Shown: one piece after another, positions 1 through 5,615 of the stretch | Layout: each line of letters opens with the position of its first letter | Position numbering within the stretch: position 1 is the first letter of the stretch | DNA from: an uncultured Clostridia bacterium | GTDB lineage: Bacteria; Bacillota; Clostridia; Christensenellales; Borkfalkiaceae | Reading direction: 5' to 3' | Assembly: GCA_944354085.1 (NCBI GenBank) | Contig: CALVPW010000076.1 | Coordinates: 1-5,656, forward strand | Length of the DNA: 5,656 bases | Notes under the pieces: model-generated | Database searches by the model: none | What the model saw: the letters and a program-made list of their open reading frames with translations, nothing else | Told to the model about the DNA's origin: nothing | Program-made: the position numbers and the translations under genes

Positions 1-2
1 CG

Positions 3-56
3 CATTTTGTCGTGGAAGGTACGGTGCTCGTATTCATCGACGAACGGGAGGCGTAG
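3..56 (+). CDS. C-terminal tail of an unidentified protein (5' end outside window)
   Basis: One frame is open from the window edge to a TAG at 54-56 and gives HFVVEGTVLVFIDEREA. The alternating hydrophobic pattern (VVEGTVLVFI) followed by a charged end looks like a final beta strand of a real protein; the other two frames give Arg/Ser-rich or Cys/Gly-rich strings. Only 17 residues are visible, so I cannot name a family. It lies 75 bases upstream of the dipeptidase on the same strand, so the two could share a transcript, although a GC-rich hairpin lies between them. Confidence 0.5.
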   Translation, partial: HFVVEGTVLVFIDEREA

Positions 57-80
57 TTTGCAACTTATCGTATGCGTAAA

Positions 81-104
81 GCCGCCCCTGCCCGTGCGGG
101 CGGC
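81..104. repeat. GC-rich inverted repeat (hairpin) between the tail gene and the dipeptidase
   Basis: GCCGCCC (81-87) pairs with GGGCGGC (98-104) across a 10-base loop. An alternative nested pairing is GCCCG (90-94) with CGGGC (97-101). No T-run follows on the plus strand (the next bases are gctcagactg), so it does not meet the criteria for an intrinsic terminator. It could be a weak pause or termination hairpin for the upstream gene, or a leader structure ahead of the dipeptidase. The role is not known. Confidence 0.4.
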
Positions 105-123
105 GCTCAGACTGTTCAAACGC

Positions 124-129
124 AGGAGA
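124..129 (+). promoter_or_regulatory. Shine-Dalgarno AGGAGA for the dipeptidase, unusually close to the start
   Basis: AGGAGA ends two bases before ATG 132, so GGAG-to-ATG spacing is only three bases, shorter than the usual five to nine. It still decides the start. The upstream in-frame ATG at 72 has no SD-like sequence before it and would add a 20-residue Ala/Gly/Gln-rich stretch encoded across the hairpin. The family N-terminus also fits MKYIDLHCD starting at 132. Confidence 0.6.
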
Positions 130-131
130 AC

Positions 132-1043
132 ATGAAGTATATCGATCTGCATTGCGACGCCCTCACCCAAGAGGGCGTTTTGCAAGTCACAAAACAGCGT
201 TTACAGGCGGGCGGGTGTCTGCTGCAATGCTTTGCCGCCTTTGTGGAAGGCGGCGGATTCGCGCGTTTTTTACGCCTTGCCGACGCTTTTGACGCGATGT
301 GCCTGCGCGAAGGATACCATCGTGCGGAAAACGGGCTCGCCGAAGACGGTGTGAACGCAATGCTCACCGTCGAAGGGGACGCGCTCGAAGGCGATATCGG
401 GCGGCTGGAAACGCTATACGCGCGCGGCGTGCGCATCATGGGATTCGTGTGGAATACGCCCGCCTCGCTCGGCTATCCCAATTTTCCCGATTACGCGGGG
501 CTGTGCGTGGGACGGGTGCCCTTCTGCGTGCGGGAAACGCGCCGCGGCCTTACGCCGTTTGGGCGGGAAGTGCTCGTGAGGATGCAGGAAATGGGGATGC
601 TCGCCGACGTATCGCACGCGAGCGACGCGCTCTTTTGGGAGGTCGCCGCCCGCCGCCGTCCCTTTGTGGCGACGCACGCGGGCGCAGCCGCGGTGCACGA
701 CGTGGCGCGCAATCTCACCAACTCGCAGATCGCAGCGCTCGCCGATTGCGGCGGCGTGATCGGGCTGGACTTTTGCGCGGATTTTTTATCGGAAGATACG
801 ACGGCTTTCGGGCAGCGGGAGGCGATGCTCGCGCACGCCAAAGCCATCGTCGCCGCGGGCGGGGAGGATGTTCTGGCGCTCGGGAGCGATTTTGACGGAA
901 TCCCCGCGAACGCCTACGTGCCCGATCCTTCGTATATGCCGCGGTTTTTGGAGACGCTCTCCGCGGCGATCGGAGCACGCGCTGCGCAAAAAGCCGCGCG
1001 GGACAATGTTTTGCGCCTATTTCACGAAACGATATGCAAATAA
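132..1043 (+). CDS. Peptidase family M19 dipeptidase (membrane dipeptidase type)
   Basis: Binuclear zinc hydrolase of the renal-dipeptidase family, expected to cleave dipeptides, often with relaxed stereochemistry. The 303-residue TIM-barrel-type protein shows the family's landmarks in order: HxD (H7, D9), the bridging glutamate in VEGD (E81), H162 in DVSH, H182 in ATHAG, R193 in the ARNLTN segment, GGVIGLDF (207-214), and D253 in GSDFDG. These match the metal ligands and the substrate-binding Arg and Asp of human DPEP1. The position of the DPEP1 substrate-contact His (LTHN) reads VWN here (W107), a substitution I recall from other bacterial members. There is no signal peptide or membrane segment, so it is probably cytoplasmic despite the family name. 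The start was chosen from the SD at 124-129. Its end overlaps the next gene by 10 bases, implying coupled translation. The exact substrate cannot be told from sequence. The family call is firm. Confidence 0.93.
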   Translation: MKYIDLHCDALTQEGVLQVTKQRLQAGGCLLQCFAAFVEGGGFARFLRLADAFDAMCLREGYHRAENGLAEDGVNAMLTVEGDALEGDIGRLETLYARGVRIMGFVWNTPASLGYPNFPDYAGLCVGRVPFCVRETRRGLTPFGREVLVRMQEMGMLADVSHASDALFWEVAARRRPFVATHAGAAAVHDVARNLTNSQIAALADCGGVIGLDFCADFLSEDTTAFGQREAMLAHAKAIVAAGGEDVLALGSDFDGIPANAYVPDPSYMPRFLETLSAAIGARAAQKAARDNVLRLFHETICK

Positions 1044-1567
1044 TATACCGCCCTTTGCGGGCAGAAGAGATCGATCGTTCGCTTTTGGATGCGTTCGACC
1101 GCCGTCAGCGCGTCGATCTGTGTTACAGACGGGCGGCGGACGGATCGTGGTGCATCCGCTCCGATCGTTTTTTGGATGATTGGAGCGAGGCGGATAAAGC
1201 CGCGCTCGTTTGCAGCCTGCGCGCGCTCGCCGCGGAAGGCGCCGTGTTCGGCGCGTTCGAAGGGGGCGCGCTCAAAGGGTTTTGCGCCCTGTCCGCCCGC
1301 CCGTTCGGGCGGGACGGGGAATACCGCGACCTCTGCGAACTGCACGTTTCGCGCGAGCTGCGCGGGCGGGGGATCGGCAAAGCGCTGTTCATGCGCGCAG
1401 TCGAAGCGGCGCGCCGCTTCGGCGGGAAAAAACTGTATATCTCGGCGCATTCCGCCGTCGAAACGCAGGCGTTTTACCGCGCGCTCGGCTGCAAGGACGC
1501 CGCCGAATGCTCTTTGGAACACATCAAAAAAGAGCCGTTCGACTGCCAGCTCGAATATATTTTATAA
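1034..1567 (+). CDS. GNAT-family N-acetyltransferase
   Basis: A 177-residue acyl-CoA-dependent transferase of the GCN5-related fold, the usual size for a single-domain member. Motif A is clear: strand EYRDLCELHVS (96-106) followed by the acetyl-CoA pyrophosphate loop RGRGIG (110-115, matching R-x-x-G-x-G) and the helix KALFMRAVEAARRFG (116-130). Motif B follows as a strand (KKLYISAHS, 132-140) and the helix ETQAFYRALGC (143-153), typical of members that acetylate small amines or protein N-termini. The acceptor is unknown. ATG 1034 lies inside the dipeptidase gene, 10 bases before the end of its stop codon, so translation is probably coupled by termination-reinitiation; no separate SD is obvious. 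A hairpin terminator follows at 1575-1604. The acceptor could relate to peptides or amino acids released by the dipeptidase, but that is only inference from context. Confidence 0.88.
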   Translation: MQIIYRPLRAEEIDRSLLDAFDRRQRVDLCYRRAADGSWCIRSDRFLDDWSEADKAALVCSLRALAAEGAVFGAFEGGALKGFCALSARPFGRDGEYRDLCELHVSRELRGRGIGKALFMRAVEAARRFGGKKLYISAHSAVETQAFYRALGCKDAAECSLEHIKKEPFDCQLEYIL

Positions 1568-1574
1568 ATATGGA

Positions 1575-1604
1575 AAAGAGGACTGCCCGCAGGCAGTCCT
1601 CTTT
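1575..1604. terminator. Bidirectional hairpin terminator between GNAT and rpmB
   Basis: A perfect 13-bp inverted repeat: AAAGAGGACTGCC (1575-1587) pairs with GGCAGTCCTCTTT (1592-1604) around the 4-base loop CGCA. It lies in the 50-base gap between two convergent genes. On the minus strand the stem ends in TTTT (complement of 1574-1577) followed by an AT-rich stretch, good for rpmB. On the plus strand the tail is a shorter TTT before CGG, so termination of the dipeptidase-GNAT unit may be less efficient. Confidence 0.85.
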
Positions 1605-1617
1605 CGGATGCAAAATG

Positions 1618-1806
1618 TTATGCGCGTTCGATCTTGTTGCTCTTGAGGCAGCGCGCGCACACGTAACCGGTTTCGACCTTGCCGTCCACCACATAGGAGA
1701 CCTTTTGCACGTTCGCTTTGAACGCGCGCTTGGTCTTGCGGTTGGAGTGGCTCACGTTGTTCCCGGACGTTTGACCTTTTCCGCAGATCGTGCAAACTCT
1801 CGACAT
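1618..1806 (-). CDS. rpmB: Large ribosomal subunit protein bL28
   Basis: A 62-residue basic protein of the 50S subunit, the normal length for bacterial L28. It opens MSRVCTICGKG, runs through the Asn/Ser/His/Arg-rich core GNNVSHSNRKTKR (15-27) and ends with YVCARCLKS. Four cysteines in two CxxC pairs (C5/C8 and C50/C53) mark the zinc-binding C+ form of the protein. The start at ATG 1806 is preferred over the ATG six bases upstream because the SD (GGGAGGT, complement of 1815-1821) is about nine bases from it but only about three from the earlier ATG; the family also begins MSR/MA-x-x-C. A longer reading from 1866 adds 20 unrelated residues and is rejected. It is transcribed divergently from asp23/yloU, as in B. 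subtilis, and converges with the GNAT gene across a shared terminator. Confidence 0.97.
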   Translation of the reverse strand: MSRVCTICGKGQTSGNNVSHSNRKTKRAFKANVQKVSYVVDGKVETGYVCARCLKSNKIERA

Positions 1807-1814
1807 ATTCATTG

Positions 1815-1821
1815 ACCTCCC
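1815..1821 (-). promoter_or_regulatory. Shine-Dalgarno GGGAGGT for rpmB
   Basis: Read on the minus strand, GGGAGGT lies upstream of two in-frame ATGs (1812-1810 and 1806-1804). Only the second has normal spacing, so this site fixes the 62-residue form of L28. Confidence 0.75.
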
Positions 1822-1883
1822 GACGGGCGTATTTTCGAGTTGTGCCGCGCGCAAAAAATACCGCATGCGCAGCGAACGTGACT

Positions 1884-1912
1884 ATGATAGCAGTTTTCCA
1901 AAAAAAAAGCAA
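1884..1912 (-). promoter_or_regulatory. Probable sigma-A-type promoter for rpmB
   Basis: On the minus strand, TTGCTT (1912-1907) and TATCAT (1889-1884) are separated by exactly 17 bases. The -10 differs from TATAAT at one base; the -35 keeps only the TTG core. The spacer is T-rich. Transcription would begin near 1877 and leave a leader of about 70 bases before the L28 start. Identified by eye only. Confidence 0.5.
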
Positions 1913-1934
1913 TGAAAAAGAGGGCGCTTCGGTG

Positions 1935-1964
1935 AAAAAATTTGTAAAAATGACGAAATTTTTT
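1935..1964. repeat. AT-rich inverted repeat in the rpmB/asp23 divergent region
   Basis: AAAAAATTT (1935-1943) is the reverse complement of AAATTTTTT (1956-1964), with a 12-base centre (gtaaaaatgacg). It ends ten bases upstream of the -35 proposed for asp23 and lies behind the rpmB -35 on the other side. A/T tracts here could act as UP elements for RNA polymerase, as bent DNA, or as an operator. A chance match is also possible in such an AT-rich patch. Confidence 0.45.
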
Positions 1965-1974
1965 TCAAGAACGC

Positions 1975-2003
1975 TTGCAAAATGCGGCTTGATGGGGTAG
2001 AAT
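1975..2003 (+). promoter_or_regulatory. Sigma-A-type promoter for asp23/yloU and fakA
   Basis: TTGCAA (1975-1980) and TAGAAT (1998-2003) are separated by 17 bases. The -10 matches TATAAT at five of six positions and the -35 matches TTGACA at four of six. A/T tracts lie just upstream. The predicted start of transcription, near 2010, leaves a short leader of about 20 bases holding the ribosome binding site. No terminator is visible between asp23 and fakA, so both are probably served by it. Confidence 0.7.
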
Positions 2004-2020
2004 AGATAAAGAGAACGGTG

Positions 2021-2026
2021 AGGAGA
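2021..2026 (+). promoter_or_regulatory. Shine-Dalgarno AGGAGA fixing the asp23/yloU start
   Basis: AGGAGA sits six bases before ATG 2033, near-ideal spacing. The in-frame GTG at 2018 overlaps this region and has no upstream SD at proper distance, so the ATG is the start. Confidence 0.8.
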
Positions 2027-2032
2027 ACGAAC

Positions 2033-2383
2033 ATGTCAGTCAGCACCAGCAACGCATACGGGAAAATTTCCATATCCGACCTTGCGATCGCAAAGGTCGC
2101 CTCTTGGGCAGCGCTCGAGAGTTACGGCATCGTGGATACCGTTTCGCGCCGTTTTTCAGATTCGTTCGCCGAGCTGTTCAAAAAAGACGCAGGAGGCAAG
2201 GGCGTGAAAGTCACCACGTCCGGCAACCGCATTTTTATCGACGTTTCCGTACTCATCAAGTACGGTGTTTCCATCGAGGCCGTGGCAGAATCCTTAAAGG
2301 AAGGCATCAAATATAAGGTGGAATATTTCACGGGTATGATCGTTGATACCGTCAACGTGAACGTCGTCGGGTTGAAACTCTGA
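2033..2383 (+). CDS. yloU: Asp23/Gls24 family envelope stress response protein (YloU-like)
   Basis: A 116-residue protein of the Asp23/Gls24 (DUF322) family, close in length to B. subtilis YloU. The family pattern is complete: GKISISDLAIAKVASWAALESYGIVD (10-35), the basic segment with KGVKVTTSGNRIFIDVSV (56-73), KYGVSIEAVAESLKEGIKYKVEYFTGM (76-102) and the closing strand VNVNVVGLKL (107-116). It has no signal peptide or membrane segment. Family members are soluble or membrane-associated proteins linked to cell-envelope homeostasis; the biochemical role of YloU is not settled. It is followed 40 bases later by fakA/yloV, a pairing conserved across Firmicutes, and is driven by the promoter at 1975-2003. 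Its stop is TGA. If TGA were read through, only seven residues (WPLASAR) would be added before TAA at 2402-2404, which matters for judging the TGA inside recG. Confidence 0.95.
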   Translation: MSVSTSNAYGKISISDLAIAKVASWAALESYGIVDTVSRRFSDSFAELFKKDAGGKGVKVTTSGNRIFIDVSVLIKYGVSIEAVAESLKEGIKYKVEYFTGMIVDTVNVNVVGLKL

Positions 2384-2423
2384 CCTTTGGCCTCTGCGCG
2401 ATAACATTCGGGAGAAATATTTC

Positions 2424-4076
2424 ATGCAAAAAACGATCAACTGCGCGACCTTCCGCAAGATGGTCCTCGTCGGCGCCAAGATGCTCGAAAACAATCGGGC
2501 GAAAGTCGATGCGCTCAACGTCTTCCCCGTGCCCGACGGCGATACGGGTACGAATATGTCGCTCACGCTGCAATCGGCAGTCAAAGAGCTCACTTCCGTT
2601 GCTTCCAACAGCTTTCCCGAGGTATGCGACCGTGTGTCCAAGGGCGCGCTCAGAGGCGCGCGCGGCAACTCGGGCGTTATCTTATCGCAGATCCTGCGCG
2701 GCATTTGCTCCGTCCTGCGCGACAGCAAACCCGAAGTAGATACCAAAACGTTTGCCAAGGCGATGGAGGCGGGCACCAAAGTCGCGTACAGCGCCGTTTC
2801 CATCCCCAAAGAAGGCACCATCCTCACCGTCGTTCGCATGATGAGCGAATTCGCCGCAAAGAACGCGGGGAAGATGCGCGATTTCGAGACCTTCCTTCCC
2901 GCCGTTATCGAAGAGGGCGACCGTGCGCTCGCACAGACGCCCGAACTTTTGCCCGTCTTAAAGAAAGCGGGCGTCGTCGACTCGGGCGGCGTCGGGCTCA
3001 TGACCATCATGCGCGGCTTTTTGTCGGCGCTCATGGGGGACGAGATCGTCTCCGAAGTGCAGACGGAGGCAGCCAATCAGGCAGCTTCGATGGACGCGGA
3101 TTTCGGGGATAACTCGGATATCATCAATATGGATCTCGGCGAGATCCAATTCGCGTACTGCACGGAATTTTTCATCATCAATCTGAGAAAGAGCACCACG
3201 CTTGCCGATATCGACAAGCTGCGCGAGAACCTCATGAGCATCGGCGACAGCGTCATCTGCATCGGCGATCTCGAAATGGTCAAGGTGCACGTGCATACCA
3301 ACAGCCCCGGCGTCGCGCTCACCTATGCGTTGGAGCTCGGCGAGCTCGACCGTCCCAAGATCGAGAACATGCTCGAGCAGAACCGCGCGCTCAGAGCAAA
3401 GCGCGAGGCGGAAAAGAAGGAGCAGGGCATGCTCGCGATCTGCGCGGGCGAGGGGATCTCGGCGATCTTCAAGGATCTGTTCGTCGACCGCGTCATCGAA
3501 GGCGGGCAGACGATGAATCCCTCCGCTTCCGACATTGCGACCGCGGTGCAGAAGATCAACGCGGAGAACGTGTTCGTCTTCCCCAACAATAAAAATATCG
3601 TTCTGGCGGCGGAGCAGGCAAAGGCGCTCGTCGAAAACCGCACCATCCACGTGATCCCCACCAAGAACGTGCCGCAGGGCTTTGCCGCCGCGCTGGCGTT
3701 CAGCCCCGAGGCATCCGTCGAAGAGAATAAGACGAACATGATCCATGCGATCGATAACGTCAAGGCGGGGCAGGTCACGCACGCCGTGCGTACGACCACC
3801 GTCAACGGCTTCTCCATCAAGGAAGGGGATATCATCGGTCTGGACGATAAAAAGATCCTTTCCAAAGGGCACAACATCGACGAGACGGTGTTAAAACTTT
3901 TGGATAAGCTCAAAGACGAATCGCACGAGGTCATCACCCTTTACTACGGCGAGGGCGTCAACGAGGCAGACGCCGCCGCGCTCTCCGAGAAGGTGCAGGA
4001 AGCCTTCCCCGAGTGCGACGTGGATTTCCACTACGGCGGGCAGCCCGTGTACTATTACATGATGTCTTTGGAATAA
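2424..4076 (+). CDS. fakA: DAK2/DhaL domain protein, fatty acid kinase FakA (YloV-like)
   Basis: A 550-residue kinase subunit matching S. aureus FakA and B. subtilis YloV in length and layout. FakA phosphorylates exogenous fatty acids held by a FakB (DegV-family) carrier, giving acyl-phosphate for phospholipid synthesis in the cytoplasm. The N-terminal DhaL nucleotide-binding domain (about 1-205) contains FPVPDGDTGTNM (34-45), whose D38 and D40 bind Mg-ATP, then GARGNSGVILSQILRG (78-93) and VDSGGVGLM (185-193). The middle domain (about 235-330) has YCTEFF (C246) and HVHT (H289, H291), equivalent to the Cys/His/His zinc site I recall for FakA. A charged linker (321-334) leads to the C-terminal domain, with QTMNPS (362-367), FPNNKNI (386-392) and TKNVPQG (413-419). 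The SD GGGAGA (2410-2415) is eight bases before the ATG. No FakB is encoded in the window. The family call is very secure; the fatty-acid kinase role is by homology. Confidence 0.95.
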   Translation: MQKTINCATFRKMVLVGAKMLENNRAKVDALNVFPVPDGDTGTNMSLTLQSAVKELTSVASNSFPEVCDRVSKGALRGARGNSGVILSQILRGICSVLRDSKPEVDTKTFAKAMEAGTKVAYSAVSIPKEGTILTVVRMMSEFAAKNAGKMRDFETFLPAVIEEGDRALAQTPELLPVLKKAGVVDSGGVGLMTIMRGFLSALMGDEIVSEVQTEAANQAASMDADFGDNSDIINMDLGEIQFAYCTEFFIINLRKSTTLADIDKLRENLMSIGDSVICIGDLEMVKVHVHTNSPGVALTYALELGELDRPKIENMLEQNRALRAKREAEKKEQGMLAICAGEGISAIFKDLFVDRVIEGGQTMNPSASDIATAVQKINAENVFVFPNNKNIVLAAEQAKALVENRTIHVIPTKNVPQGFAAALAFSPEASVEENKTNMIHAIDNVKAGQVTHAVRTTTVNGFSIKEGDIIGLDDKKILSKGHNIDETVLKLLDKLKDESHEVITLYYGEGVNEADAAALSEKVQEAFPECDVDFHYGGQPVYYYMMSLE

Positions 4077-4079
4077 GCA

Positions 4080-4107
4080 AAAAAAGAGCGCGCAGCCGCT
4101 CTTTTTT
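4080..4107 (+). terminator. Intrinsic terminator after fakA
   Basis: AAAAAAGAGCG (4080-4090) pairs with CGCTCTTTTTT (4097-4107) in an 11-bp perfect stem with a six-base loop (CGCAGC), ending in a run of six T. It starts three bases after the fakA stop codon. Because the stem has A-runs on its left arm it could also work on the minus strand. It should end the asp23-fakA transcript and implies separate or read-through expression of recG. Confidence 0.88.
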
Positions 4108-4110
4108 CAT

Positions 4111-4129
4111 CTTCCGCGTCCCGCGGAAG
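4111..4129 (+). repeat. Second hairpin between the fakA terminator and recG
   Basis: CTTCCGCG (4111-4118) pairs perfectly with CGCGGAAG (4122-4129) around a three-base loop (TCC). It begins three bases after the T-run of the fakA terminator. It is followed by GGGCTAAAAAG, not a T-run, so it is not a typical terminator. It may be a back-up pause hairpin, an RNA 3'-end stabiliser or part of a recG leader. I could not find a convincing recG promoter in 4108-4172. Confidence 0.6.
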
Positions 4130-4172
4130 GGGCTAAAAAGTATTCATTTTATTGAGAGAGAACGCGCTGGAT

Positions 4173-5615
4173 ATGGAACTTCTCAAGATCCGCGGCATCA
4201 CGGAAAAACGCGCCGCGGAACTTAAAAAACTCGGCGTCACGGACGGCGCTTCGCTCGTCCGCCATTTTCCGCGCGCCTATCTCGATATGACAAACCGCAT
4301 CTCTGTACGCGAAGTCTTTCATAACGATATGGCGCTGCTCGCGTGCAGGCTCGTTTCCGTCGAGCCCGTGCGCCGCACATCCCGCCTGAAAACGGTGCGC
4401 GCATGGCTGGAACAGGACGGCGTCACCTTCCCCGCGGTGTGGTTCCATATGCCCTATCTCGCGCAGCGGTTAAAGGAGGGGGAGTACCTGTTTTACGGCA
4501 GAGTGCAAAACCGTTACGGGCAGGTCTCCCTCGTCAATCCGAGCTTTGAACCGCTCGGCAGCGTCGCGCGGCTCAAAGGCATCGTGCCCGTGTATCCGCT
4601 GCGCGGCTCGCTCACGCAGCGCGTCGTGCGGGACGCCGTGCAGGCTGCGCTCGCGGTGGAGCCGCTGCAAACGCTCATCCCTGCGGAACTCGTCAAAAAA
4701 TATGCGCTCATGCCGTTAAAGACGGCTTTTTACGCCGTACACGCGCCAAAAACGCACGAAGAAGCGCGCGCGGGCGCCGAACGCATCGCTTTGGAGGAGT
4801 ATTTTACGCTGCTTTCGGCGTTCAAACTCGTCAAAGGCGACCGCTCGGAAGCGCGCCGCAACCGGTACACGGTGACCGAGCGCGACGTGGCGCAGTTCGA
4901 AAAGCGCTTCCCGTTTCCCTTTACGGCGGGACAGCAGGCGGCAGTGCGCGCCGTTTTTGAGAACGTGACGGGCCCCGTCCGCATGAACCGTCTCCTGCAG
5001 GGGGACGTCGGCAGCGGGAAGACCGCCGTCGCGCTCACGGGCATCTTTATGGCGCTCAAAAGCGGCTTTCAGGCGGCATATCTTTCTCCGACCGAAGTGC
5101 TCGCCGCGCAAAACTATGCGCTGCTGAAAAAAATATTCCCCGAGTATCGCGTGGGGTACCTTGCGGGCGGGAGCACGGCAAAGGAAAAGCGCGCGCTCAA
5201 AGCGGCGCTCGCGGACGGGGAGATCGACGTGCTGTGCGGTACGCACGCCGTCCTTAAAGAGGACGTCCGCTTTTCGTCGCTCGCCTTTTGCGTGTGCGAC
5301 GAGCAGCATCGCTTCGGCGTGGCGCAGCGCAATATATTGAGTGAAAAAGGCGACATGCCGGACATTCTCGTCATGTCTGCCACACCCATCCCGCGCACGC
5401 TCTCGCTCGTGTTTTACGGCGATCTCGACGTGACGACCATCCCCGATAAACCGCTCGACCGTCAGCCGATCTCGACGGCGGTCGTTCCCGCCTATAAGTA
5501 TGACGACATGCTCGAATATGTGCGCGGCGAGACGAAAAAAGGGCGGCAGGCGTACTTTGTCTGCGCCAAGATCGAGGACGACGAAGGGGAGGTGACCTCG
5601 GTCACCGAACTTTGA
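4173..5615 (+). CDS. recG: ATP-dependent DNA helicase RecG, interrupted by an in-frame TGA
   Basis: RecG is a superfamily 2 translocase that remodels stalled forks and branch-migrates Holliday junctions. The 480 residues before the stop contain the N-terminal part (LKIRGITEKRAAELKKLGV, 4-22; HFPRAYLD, 31-38), the OB-fold wedge domain (about 50-130; YPLRGSLTQ follows at 141-149), then helicase domain 1: TAGQQAAV (251-258), Walker A GDVGSGKT (277-284), motif Ia LSPTEVLAAQ (304-313), GTHA (356-359), DEQH box (376-379) and SATPIPRTL (402-410). Helicase domain 2 has only begun (AYFVCAKIEDDEGEVTSVTEL, 460-480) when TGA appears at 5613-5615; normal RecG is about 680 residues. The same frame continues with RecG-like sequence, so this is a nonsense codon, not a normal end. 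As read, the product lacks motifs IV-VI and should be inactive. The start ATG 4173 (MELLKIRG) is preferred over TTG 4152; the only SD-like sequence (GAGAGAG, 4154-4160) is 12 bases away, so initiation looks weak. Confidence 0.93.
   Translation: MELLKIRGITEKRAAELKKLGVTDGASLVRHFPRAYLDMTNRISVREVFHNDMALLACRLVSVEPVRRTSRLKTVRAWLEQDGVTFPAVWFHMPYLAQRLKEGEYLFYGRVQNRYGQVSLVNPSFEPLGSVARLKGIVPVYPLRGSLTQRVVRDAVQAALAVEPLQTLIPAELVKKYALMPLKTAFYAVHAPKTHEEARAGAERIALEEYFTLLSAFKLVKGDRSEARRNRYTVTERDVAQFEKRFPFPFTAGQQAAVRAVFENVTGPVRMNRLLQGDVGSGKTAVALTGIFMALKSGFQAAYLSPTEVLAAQNYALLKKIFPEYRVGYLAGGSTAKEKRALKAALADGEIDVLCGTHAVLKEDVRFSSLAFCVCDEQHRFGVAQRNILSEKGDMPDILVMSATPIPRTLSLVFYGDLDVTTIPDKPLDRQPISTAVVPAYKYDDMLEYVRGETKKGRQAYFVCAKIEDDEGEVTSVTEL

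Noticed and set aside
1210..1815. 201-codon plus-strand frame through the GNAT and antisense to rpmB
   Set aside because: It is Arg/Ala-rich in another frame of the GNAT, runs through the terminator hairpin and then antisense to L28. No domain is visible.
1845..1877. Possible attenuator in the rpmB leader (GC-rich palindrome CGCATGCG followed by a T-run on the minus strand)
   Set aside because: The palindrome can form only a three-pair stem with a tiny loop. Without a stable hairpin the T-run is not evidence of attenuation.
1932..2000. Possible 22-residue peptide (GTG 1932, MKKFVKMTKFFSRTLAKCGLMG) ahead of asp23
   Set aside because: It resembles a small basic amphipathic peptide, but there is no convincing SD, the start is GTG, and the frame runs through the AT-rich dyad and the asp23 promoter, ending in its -10. 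It is most likely chance.
2294..3076. 260-codon minus-strand frame opposite the asp23-fakA junction
   Set aside because: It is a Ser/Thr/Arg-rich shadow of two well-supported plus-strand genes and spans their intergenic gap and SD.
2958..3872. 304-codon open frame on the minus strand opposite fakA
   Set aside because: It lies wholly inside the secure FakA gene. Its translation is Asp/Val/His/Arg-rich with no recognisable motif, as expected from the complement of GC-rich codons.
4152..4172. TTG start for recG adding MRENALD
   Set aside because: There is no SD upstream of TTG 4152, and RecG proteins typically start just before the LxxIKGIG-like segment, which fits ATG 4173.
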